From the NCBI GenBank assembly GCA_030589715.1, contig JAUUVE010000031.1, forward strand, positions 1-11,844: a stretch of 11,844 nucleotides of DNA, in the 5' to 3' direction. The stretch's first letter is position 1. Every line of letters begins with the position of its first letter. A program made the position numbers and the translations under genes. The DNA is from Desulfobacteraceae bacterium (GTDB taxonomy: Bacteria; Desulfobacterota; DSM-4660; Desulfatiglandales; Desulfatiglandaceae). Under the pieces are notes generated by a model. That model was not told where the DNA came from. It saw only the letters and a program-made list of their open reading frames with translations, and did not search any database. Positions 6,101 to 11,844 of the stretch are shown here, piece by piece.

Positions 6101-7564
6101 TTAGGATGGAACCACCTGCTGTCCGGTATTATCGAATTTCATTTCCAGTGTTCTATCCAAACCGTCTGTGTTCAGTTGTGTTTTCCGGGAAATCCCGTAA
6201 CGGACAAAATGGCCGACTGCAGCCAAACAGCGAGCGGGATGGAAAAAAAGAGGAACCCCTGCCCGTTCCAGGCAGCTGAAAGCCTGCCGGGCCCCATTGC
6301 CCACGGGCCAGCAGACGACCAGGGGTTTGGGCAATGAGGACCAGAGTTCTACGATCCGCTCGGCCACCCGCAAGGTCCTGTCTGACGTGGAAATCGTTAA
6401 GGTAAGAATCACGACATCGAAGTTCTCATCTTCTGCGAAGGCTCGGAGGTATCGGGCAATGGCCTCTGGGTCGTTCATGAACTGAGTAGTGATGTCCATG
6501 GGATTAGCTATTGATCCCACTGCCGGGATCAGATCCCTGAGCTGGTTGAGGGTTCGCGGGGAGGGAGCGGGAAGACGAAGTTTGGAATCAAATGCCAGGT
6601 CCCCCAACAAAGCCCCGCCGCCCCCGGAAGAAGAGAGTATGGCCACCCTGTCTCCTACCGGAGCTCCATAACGCGCGAACAGATTGGCCACCTCCAACAG
6701 GTCGTCGATGTCAAAAACTCGGCAAATGGCCTTCTGCCTAAACAGCCCATCGTAAAGGGCGTCGGGGCCGGACATGGCGCCGGTATGCGAGGCCGCGGCC
6801 TCTCGTCCCTTCTCCGAACGTCCCACCTTGAGAGCCACAATTGGTTTCCCCGCCTGCAGTGCCTTGTCTGCCACGTGGGCAAATCTCCTGGGATCTTTCA
6901 AATCTTCCACCAAAAGGGCAATGCACCGCGTTTTTTCGTCACGAACGAAATGCTCCAGAAAGTCAGAAACCTCCAGGTCGAGTTCGTTTCCGGAGGAGAC
7001 GTAAAGGGTTAAGCCGATGGAACGGTCATTGGCTCGGGTGAGGATGGAGTTACCAATCCCCCCGCTCTGGGTAATGAGCCCGATAGACCCTGGGATCAGG
7101 GAGTTGATCTCCAAACCGGTAATGAAGGAAGCAGCAACATGGTCATGAGTATTGATAATACCGATGCAGTTGGGACCCACGACCCGGATTCCTGCTTGCA
7201 TCGAAAATCTCCTGAGCCTTTCCTGCTCTTTCCTTCCTGTCTCGCCCATTTCCGCGTAGCCTGCGGTAAAAAGAATGACAAAGGGAACCTTTTTGTCCGC
7301 ACACTGCTTGAAGGCATCCAATACGGATTTCCGGGGGATCACAACCAGGGCCAGATCCACAGCTTCAGGAATGTCGGCAAGTGCGGGGAAACACGGTAAG
7401 TTGGCAATCTTCTTGTATCTTGGGTTTACTGGAAATATCTTACCATTATACCCATGTTGGCGCAGGAAGCGGATGGTCAGGCCTCCGATGCGCGAAGGAT
7501 CGTCGGATGCGCCCACAATTGCGATCGCACGTGGGTTGAATAGAAAATTCAGCCCGCATTCCAT
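6101..7564 (-). CDS. ADP-forming acyl-CoA synthetase, alpha subunit (CoA-binding plus ligase domains)
   Basis: ADP-forming acyl-CoA synthetases (acetate-CoA ligase type) interconvert acyl-CoA, ADP and Pi with acid, CoA and ATP. The 487-residue protein has the CoA-binding Rossmann domain (FNPRAIAIVGASDDPSRIGG at 9-28, VNPRYKKI, IPRKSV, GPNCIGI at 130-136), then the succinyl-CoA-synthetase-like domain (TQSGGIGNS at 165-173) with the phosphorylated His in AASHTGAMSGPDALY (His260). A third domain begins near ARYGAPVGDRVAILSSSGGGG. It stops there: the ATP-grasp beta domain, fused in about 700-residue family members, is absent and no beta gene is in the window. Length fits a complete alpha subunit. 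The ATG has only a weak site (AAAGAG, about 10 bases upstream). A MITE-like element begins 19 bases upstream. Hydrolase remnants flank it. The acyl substrate is unknown. Confidence 0.88.
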   Translation of the reverse strand: MECGLNFLFNPRAIAIVGASDDPSRIGGLTIRFLRQHGYNGKIFPVNPRYKKIANLPCFPALADIPEAVDLALVVIPRKSVLDAFKQCADKKVPFVILFTAGYAEMGETGRKEQERLRRFSMQAGIRVVGPNCIGIINTHDHVAASFITGLEINSLIPGSIGLITQSGGIGNSILTRANDRSIGLTLYVSSGNELDLEVSDFLEHFVRDEKTRCIALLVEDLKDPRRFAHVADKALQAGKPIVALKVGRSEKGREAAASHTGAMSGPDALYDGLFRQKAICRVFDIDDLLEVANLFARYGAPVGDRVAILSSSGGGGALLGDLAFDSKLRLPAPSPRTLNQLRDLIPAVGSIANPMDITTQFMNDPEAIARYLRAFAEDENFDVVILTLTISTSDRTLRVAERIVELWSSLPKPLVVCWPVGNGARQAFSCLERAGVPLFFHPARCLAAVGHFVRYGISRKTQLNTDGLDRTLEMKFDNTGQQVVPS

Positions 7565-7583
7565 TGGTTCGCTCTTTATCCCT

Positions 7584-7736
7584 TATCTAGTGCCTGAACG
7601 AAAAGCCTGATATAAAAATTTCGAGTTAAGCTCAGGCATTTTCAACCCTCTGGAATTACTTTGTTTTTTTGTCCGCAATCCGCAATCCGAAATCCGAAAT
7701 CGTGCCTGAACAGAGTTTTCGTTCAGGCACTATCTA
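7584..7736. mobile_element. MITE-like element with 15-bp inverted ends and TATCTA target duplication
   Basis: Positions 7590-7604 (GTGCCTGAACGAAAA) are perfectly inverted at 7716-7730, enclosing a 141-base unit. Directly outside both ends is TATCTA (7584-7589 and 7731-7736), in the same orientation, as expected for a target duplication; the repeat can be read as 7 bases because the left end starts with G. No coding sequence is inside. A second inner copy of GTGCCTGAAC (7702-7711) pairs with the right end to form a 10-bp stem with a 9-base loop, and TGCCTGA (7591-7597) can pair with TCAGGCA (7632-7638) at the left end. The unit lies between the synthetase start and the amidase remnant. The mobilising transposase is not in the window. 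Confidence 0.75.
7672..7699 (+). repeat. four tandem 7-base units inside the MITE-like element
   Basis: TCCGCAA is repeated twice and then TCCGAAA twice, without gaps, followed by TCG. The array lies between a T-tract (7663-7670) and the right-end hairpin. It is built of half-conserved units differing only at the fifth base, so it probably grew by duplication of each variant. Confidence 0.85.
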
Positions 7737-7936
7737 GTCTCCAGCACATGAAAGATCGGGAGTGCGTTTGTGCCAGTCGGTGGCCTACTGGAAGGCATAG
7801 CCGGCGCGAAACGCCACATGCTTCTGGGATGATTTCCCGCAAGGCATCAGCCCCATGGGCAAGCCTTCCCTGGGAAAGCCGCACGGCACGCTCAGTCCAC
7901 ACAGGTTCAGGCTTTACTCACAACCGTCTTTTCCAT
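7734..7936 (-). pseudogene. remnant of an amidase-signature enzyme (C-terminal piece, possible start)
   Basis: The minus strand reads NLCGLSVPCGF, then PREGLPMGLMPCGK, HVAFRAGYAFQ, a TAG stop, then ATDWHKRTPDL. This is the C-terminus of amidase-signature hydrolases (pattern GLPALSVPCGF..GLPIGLQ...AxxYEQATxWHxxxP). Three residues are missing between GL and SV, and the internal stop falls where Q is usual (YEQAT). The catalytic Ser-Ser-Lys core is gone. Upstream, ATG at 7934-7936 with AAGGAAG about 7 bases ahead opens MEKTVVSKA and stops at once in another frame; it may be the original start joined to the tail by a large deletion, though nine residues cannot prove that. The final stop lies at the edge of the MITE-like element. 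Confidence 0.7.
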
Positions 7937-7986
7937 ATACTCTTCCTTGGAAAAGGCAAGCTTTATTAAATAAGGTGCCTGTAGTT

Positions 7987-8049
7987 CCTAACGCTGCAAA
8001 AATTCCGTCGGTGTAAACCGCTTTGCTCGACATTTTTTGCAACGTTAGG
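7987..8049. repeat. long inverted repeat/structured leader upstream of the FGGY kinase
   Basis: CCTAACGCTGCAAAAA (7987-8002) is inverted at 8034-8049 with one mismatch, a 16-bp stem around a 31-base loop. Inside the loop CGGT-GTAA-ACCG (8009-8020) forms a perfect 4-bp hairpin closed by a GNRA-type tetraloop, and GTCG/CGAC (8007-8010 with 8028-8031) can form an alternative. It ends 26 bases before the kinase ATG. It may be a transcript structure, a protein-binding palindrome or a small repeat. No target duplication is visible. Confidence 0.6.
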
Positions 8050-8075
8050 GTAAAGGCAAAGGGGCCTGATTGATC

Positions 8076-9404
8076 ATGAATTCCATCTTGGCCGTTGACG
8101 TCGGAACCCAATCCCTAAAGGCTTCTGTCGTAGACCGTAACCTGACTGTCCTGGAAAGTGCAAGGATTTCTTATGTCCCTCAGGTAAAATCGAAAAACAG
8201 GGTTGAGATCGGGGCCGAGGTGCTCTGGGATGCCTTTGTGAAGGCCTTCGCACAATTGAAACAAGGACCGGAGGTGGGGGCACTATCCTTTTCAACCCTT
8301 TGTCCATCCCTGCTGGCAATGGATTCCGACGGGACTCCTCTCGCCCCTATCATCCTTCATCTGGACCGGAGAAGCTATCGTCAGGCGGTTTGGGCGCTAA
8401 GCCGTGTAGGGGAGGAGAGATTCCTCCGAATAACCGGTAATCTTCCCATTCCCGGAGGGATTTCTGTAACAAGCCTGCTTTGGATCAAGGAAAATCGGCC
8501 AGACATATATGGCCGTAAGGGGATGGTATTTGGACATGCCGTAACGTTTTTTTTAAAGCGTCTCACGGGCCGGTTTGTGATAGACCCCTCAAATGCATCC
8601 TTTACAGGTCTCTATGATACAGTGGGGTACGGCGACTGGGACAGCGGGCTTCTGGACGATTTGGAGATCCCCAGGGAAAAACTCCCCCAGGTGGTCATGT
8701 CAACTTCAGTTGTGGGGAAGCTCAATAAACAGATTGCCGACACCACCAGTCTACCAGAGGGGATACCGGTTGTTATCGGTGCCAATGATACCACGTGTGC
8801 TGCAGTGGGTGCTGGTGTCACTGAACCCGGGGGCCTTATGAACACCTCGGGGACTGTAGAGATCATGGTCCTTTGCCTGGACCGGCCACTGGTCGATCGG
8901 AACCATCTACTAAGAACTCACGCCTATCCGAACCGCTGGTTAGCCATGAGAACAGTGGGCGCCGGAGGTGCCTCCCTGGAATGGTTCAGGAATGCCTTTT
9001 GCAGAGAGATGGCCCGTGAATCCTTTTACGACGAATACCTGCCCGGCTTTTTGGCAACATCTAAGGGCTCGGAAGTCCGATTTCACCCTTTTCTCTCGGG
9101 AGATCGACATAGGATCAGGCAGAGGTCAGGGTCACTCACTCGACTTACGTTGAATACGACTCGAGAAGACTGTCTGTTGGCATTGGCGGATGGTATCGTA
9201 TCTTTTCAGGCAAAGGGCCTGAAGGAGTGGCGGGAAAAGGTTCCATTGAGTGGCAATATCTACCATGTGGGTGGCGGCGCAAGCGAGGCATACACCCGGT
9301 TCAAGCAGAAGTTCCTAAGGGATTTCGAATTCGTCCAGACCGGAGAGACAGCCGTAATAGGGGCAGCAAAGTTAGGGTTTGAAGCGGTAGCCCAGGAAAG
9401 ATGA
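8076..9404 (+). CDS. FGGY-family carbohydrate kinase
   Basis: This protein should transfer phosphate from ATP to a sugar or polyol in the cytoplasm. From the ATG at 8076 it has 442 residues. The N-terminal phosphate-1 motif is LAVDVGTQSLKASVVD (Asp8). The second half begins around GIPVVIGANDTTCAAVGAGV, where the Asp of GAND (D238) fits the catalytic base of the family, followed by MNTSGTVEIM. The adenosine-binding motif YHVGGGASEAYTRF lies near the C-terminus. It is about 50 residues shorter than typical xylulokinases or glycerol kinases (near 500), without an obvious gap. A TTG two codons earlier is a possible start, but ATG suits the family's short N-terminus, and GGGG lies 11 bases upstream. 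The closest group looks xylulokinase-like; the substrate is not assignable. It converges on the GlcD-type gene. Confidence 0.88.
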   Translation: MNSILAVDVGTQSLKASVVDRNLTVLESARISYVPQVKSKNRVEIGAEVLWDAFVKAFAQLKQGPEVGALSFSTLCPSLLAMDSDGTPLAPIILHLDRRSYRQAVWALSRVGEERFLRITGNLPIPGGISVTSLLWIKENRPDIYGRKGMVFGHAVTFFLKRLTGRFVIDPSNASFTGLYDTVGYGDWDSGLLDDLEIPREKLPQVVMSTSVVGKLNKQIADTTSLPEGIPVVIGANDTTCAAVGAGVTEPGGLMNTSGTVEIMVLCLDRPLVDRNHLLRTHAYPNRWLAMRTVGAGGASLEWFRNAFCREMARESFYDEYLPGFLATSKGSEVRFHPFLSGDRHRIRQRSGSLTRLTLNTTREDCLLALADGIVSFQAKGLKEWREKVPLSGNIYHVGGGASEAYTRFKQKFLRDFEFVQTGETAVIGAAKLGFEAVAQER

Positions 9405-9441
9405 TATCCTGGCGCCTTTGGGCATTGGCCACAGAAGCTCC

Positions 9442-10821
9442 TCAAGCCTCGAGGGCCATCTTGCCCGGGTTGAGTATGTCATTGGGGTCAAGGGCCTTCT
9501 TCAAAGAACGCATGACTCTCAAGGCAACCGGATCATGTTCCAATGTCATATACTTGGCCTTGGTGATTCCGATGCCATGCTCGCCGGTCAAGGTGCCGCC
9601 AAGGTCACAGGCCAATTTGTGCAGATCGAATAAGAGCGGCTCCAAACGGGCGACCTGGTCCGGGTCAGAGCGGTCGTACATTATATTCGGGTGCAGGTTC
9701 CCGTCGCCGGCATGACCGAAGTTGAGAATGAGGAGGTCGTATTTCTTTGAAATCTTCTCGACTCCGCGAAGGAAGTCGACTATGCGGCTCATCGGTACGG
9801 CCACATCTTCAGACGACCGATTAGGCGTCACCATGCCCACCAACCCGCCTATGGACTTGCGGGCCAGCCACAGCCGCTCCGCCTCGGCCTTTGATTTGGC
9901 TCTGTGGACATCTCCGGCATTGCATTTCTGGAACACCTTGACCACCCGGTCCAATTGGTAGTTCACCTCTTCTTTGGTGTAGCCGTCGGTTTCCACTAAG
10001 ACCATCGCCTCGACAGCTGGTAGTTGGAGGTCCGAGTATTTCCGGAACATCGCCACGGTATTGGCATCGAGCAGCTCCAATACGCTGGGAACAACTCCAG
10101 AGTGCATAATCAAGGTCACCGCATTTCCCGCGTCTTCCAATCGATCGAAGGTGGCCGTAGCCGTTGCCACCTCCGACGGCAGTGGGGAGATCTTGAATAT
10201 GATTTCCGTGACCACTCCCAGTGTCCCCTCCGAGCCAACCATAAGCCGCGTGATGTCGTAACCGGAGGAGCATTTCATCGTCCGTGCTCCGGTGCGCATC
10301 ATGTCTCCGTCCGCCAGAACCACTTCCAGCCCGAGGACATAATCCCTGGTGGTTCCGTATTTGGCAGCCCGAAGGCCGCCGGCGTTCGTGGCAACGTTTC
10401 CGCCCAGGGTGCATACCTTGGCACTCGCTGGGTCGGGCGGAAAGAAAAAACCGTGGGGCTCAAGGGCAGCCTGAAAATCAGCGTAAACCACTCCGGGTTG
10501 TACCACCGCAAGCCGGTCGGGAACACAAACACTTAGAATCTTATTCATCCGCACCAGGTCGAGGACAATGCCTCCATTGATAGGGACCGCAAGCCCGGAA
10601 AGTCCCGTGCCCGCTCCCCTTGGGACAACCGGAATCCTCTCTCGGTTGGCCAGGGTAAGAATCCGTGATACCTGCTCGGCCGACGTCGCCCACAGGGCGC
10701 AGTCCGGCCGACCCCAAGACTCCGATGCATCGTAGCTATATGTTACCAGGTCGATTATTTTGTCAGTGAAATTCTCTGCCCCTACTATCTCGATCAAGGC
10801 CTCTTTGATCCTTTTCTCCAT
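9442..10821 (-). CDS. glcD: FAD-linked oxidase, GlcD family (2-hydroxyacid dehydrogenase)
   Basis: This is a cytoplasmic flavoprotein of the glycolate oxidase subunit D / D-lactate dehydrogenase family, oxidising a 2-hydroxyacid to a 2-oxoacid. The 459 residues carry the PCMH-type FAD-binding domain: VPRGAGTGLSGLAVP (66-80), GGNVATNAGGLRAAKYG (140-156) and GSEGTLGVVTEI (196-207). The C-terminal FAD-oxidase domain contains NFGHAGDGNLHPNI and ends with GGTLTGEHGIGITKAKY and NPGKMALEA. Length is complete. The ATG has AAGGAG about 8 bases upstream. No GlcE or iron-sulfur GlcF partner lies in the window, so it may be of the single-subunit D-lactate/2-hydroxyglutarate type. It is 132 bases downstream of the sugar ABC ATPase on the same strand and converges with the kinase, which hints at carbohydrate use. 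Substrate unresolved. Confidence 0.85.
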   Translation of the reverse strand: MEKRIKEALIEIVGAENFTDKIIDLVTYSYDASESWGRPDCALWATSAEQVSRILTLANRERIPVVPRGAGTGLSGLAVPINGGIVLDLVRMNKILSVCVPDRLAVVQPGVVYADFQAALEPHGFFFPPDPASAKVCTLGGNVATNAGGLRAAKYGTTRDYVLGLEVVLADGDMMRTGARTMKCSSGYDITRLMVGSEGTLGVVTEIIFKISPLPSEVATATATFDRLEDAGNAVTLIMHSGVVPSVLELLDANTVAMFRKYSDLQLPAVEAMVLVETDGYTKEEVNYQLDRVVKVFQKCNAGDVHRAKSKAEAERLWLARKSIGGLVGMVTPNRSSEDVAVPMSRIVDFLRGVEKISKKYDLLILNFGHAGDGNLHPNIMYDRSDPDQVARLEPLLFDLHKLACDLGGTLTGEHGIGITKAKYMTLEHDPVALRVMRSLKKALDPNDILNPGKMALEA

Positions 10822-10953
10822 CTAGAACTCCTTGACACATCAGATGCACATCAGCGCAGACCACTGGAAATCCAAGGGTGGCCGAACTAACCCTCTGCAC
10901 TCATTGGCCCGTGACGATCGGTTGGTTGTTGTGAAAAATACAGGAGGAAAAGA

Positions 10954-11844
10954 TCAACTCCGGTTATCGGCTAGGGCGCGCTCGGTTCGGACGTCGAATA
11001 GGCGGAGGTATTCGATTGCGGGTTCCAGGGCGATGCTATTGTGGGCCTTTACCGCTGTGTTTCGACCTATGCCGGCCACCAAGGAAATTGCTCCGGCTTT
11101 GCCAAACACGTATGTCTCACTCCCTATAGGTTCCACCACTTCCACATAGGTCTGGATGGTCCTTCCGGGGACATGGTCGGTGGTCATAAGGAGATCTTCG
11201 GGTCGGATTCCCGCGATGACCTTCTTTTCCTCGTAGCCCTCGATGAGACAGGCCTTCTCGGGTGACAGGTCGATTTTAAAGCTATCCGTCTGGAGGGATA
11301 GAGAGTCCCCCGAGCCGGCTAGTGTGGCCTCAAAAAAATTCATGGCCGGGCTACCCAGAAATCCCGCCACGACGTTGTTTGTCGGGCTGGTGTAAAGTTC
11401 CAAAGGTCCTCCCGCCTGGTGGATGACCCCGTCTTTCATGACCACGATCCGGTCCCCCATGGTCATTGCCTCCACCTGGTCGTGGGTCACATAAACGACC
11501 GTTGTGGCCAACCGTTCGTGGAGTTTCTTCAACTCTACCCGGGTCTGAACCCTTAGCTTCGCATCCAGATTTGAGAGCGGCTCGTCAAAAAGGAAAACCT
11601 CGGGCTTTCTGACAATCGCCCGACCCACCGCTACCCGCTGTTTTTGTCCACCGGAGAGCTGTTTAGGCTTTCGGGAAAGGAGCTCCTGGATGCCCAGAAT
11701 ATCGGCCGCCTCCCTTACCCGCCTCTTGATTTCGTCCTTCCCGCGTTTTCGCATCTCCAGAGAAAAGGCCATGTTCTCAAACACGGTCATGTGTGGGTAC
11801 AGGGCATAGTTCTGGAACACCATGGCGATATCCCGATCCTTTGG
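10954..11844 (-). CDS. sugar ABC importer ATP-binding protein (MalK/UgpC family), partial at 5' end
   Basis: This is the ATPase of a carbohydrate importer; the window holds its last 296 residues and the start is off the right edge. Visible motifs in order: PKDRDIAMVFQNYALYPHMTV (Q-loop), QLSGGQKQRVAVGRAI (signature), PEVFLFDEPLSNLDAKLR (Walker B and D-loop), YVTHDQVEAMTMGDRIVVM (switch His). The C-terminal TOBE/regulatory domain begins around NNVVAGFLGSPAMNFFEA, includes GIRPEDL, and ends RLFDVRTERALADNRS. Walker A is missing only because of truncation. A reader with the neighbouring sequence should expect about 60-70 more residues and, very probably, permeases and a binding protein. Family members take maltose, glycerol-3-phosphate, trehalose and others. 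The protein itself does not tell which. Confidence 0.9.
   Translation of the reverse strand, partial: PKDRDIAMVFQNYALYPHMTVFENMAFSLEMRKRGKDEIKRRVREAADILGIQELLSRKPKQLSGGQKQRVAVGRAIVRKPEVFLFDEPLSNLDAKLRVQTRVELKKLHERLATTVVYVTHDQVEAMTMGDRIVVMKDGVIHQAGGPLELYTSPTNNVVAGFLGSPAMNFFEATLAGSGDSLSLQTDSFKIDLSPEKACLIEGYEEKKVIAGIRPEDLLMTTDHVPGRTIQTYVEVVEPIGSETYVFGKAGAISLVAGIGRNTAVKAHNSIALEPAIEYLRLFDVRTERALADNRS

Noticed and set aside
7986..8050. Integron attC-like site: ends resemble CCTAAC and GTTAGG cores, about 65 bases
   Set aside because: Both outer core positions miss the consensus (T instead of purine, G instead of pyrimidine), the stem pairs through the region that should be an unpaired spacer, and no integrase or cassette array is present.
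7916..8069. Promoter for the kinase at TTGGAA / TATTAAAT
   Set aside because: Spacing is wrong for sigma-70 (about 12 bases) and no alternative -35 box fits.
9405..9441. Bidirectional terminator between the converging kinase and GlcD-type genes
   Set aside because: The 37 bases contain GGCGCC but no stem with a T-run on either strand.

Overview
The window reads as a piece of a mesophilic, moderately GC-rich proteobacterial chromosome, most likely an anaerobic Desulfobacterota-type organism. That placement is inferred from the gene mix (a Liv-type ABC importer, an ADP-forming acyl-CoA synthetase subunit, EthD and GlcD-like proteins) and from many short intergenic repeats. No taxonomic marker gene is present.

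Layout: positions 1-4922 on the minus strand form one importer cassette of the branched-chain amino-acid/amide (HAAT) family, transcribed livK - livH - livM - livG - livF. The livK-livH gap carries a pair of strong hairpins. A gene-free 437-base stretch precedes livK. A small EthD-domain gene (5360-5671, minus) follows. Upstream of it lie a scrambled remnant of a YtcJ-like amidohydrolase and a near-consensus sigma-70 promoter facing it. Next comes a stand-alone alpha subunit of an ADP-forming acyl-CoA synthetase (6101-7564, minus). Its upstream region holds a small MITE-like element with 15-bp perfect terminal inverted repeats and a TATCTA target duplication, then the tail of a broken amidase gene. 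A long hairpin (7987-8049) separates this from an FGGY-family sugar kinase on the plus strand (8076-9404). The kinase converges on a GlcD-type FAD oxidase (9442-10821, minus). The last gene is the ATPase of a sugar ABC importer, cut by the window edge (10954-11844, minus).

Functionally there are two blocks. The left block suggests uptake of an amide- or amino-acid-like compound followed by hydrolysis and acyl-CoA metabolism, but both hydrolases (amidase and amidohydrolase) now survive only as fragments, so it looks like a decaying catabolic operon. The right block (kinase, 2-hydroxyacid oxidase, sugar ABC ATPase) suggests sugar or polyol use. No clearly new multi-gene system is visible. The most notable non-coding signals are the MITE-like insertion, the two hydrolase fossils on either side of the synthetase, the promoter that now reads into one fossil, and the hairpin upstream of the kinase.
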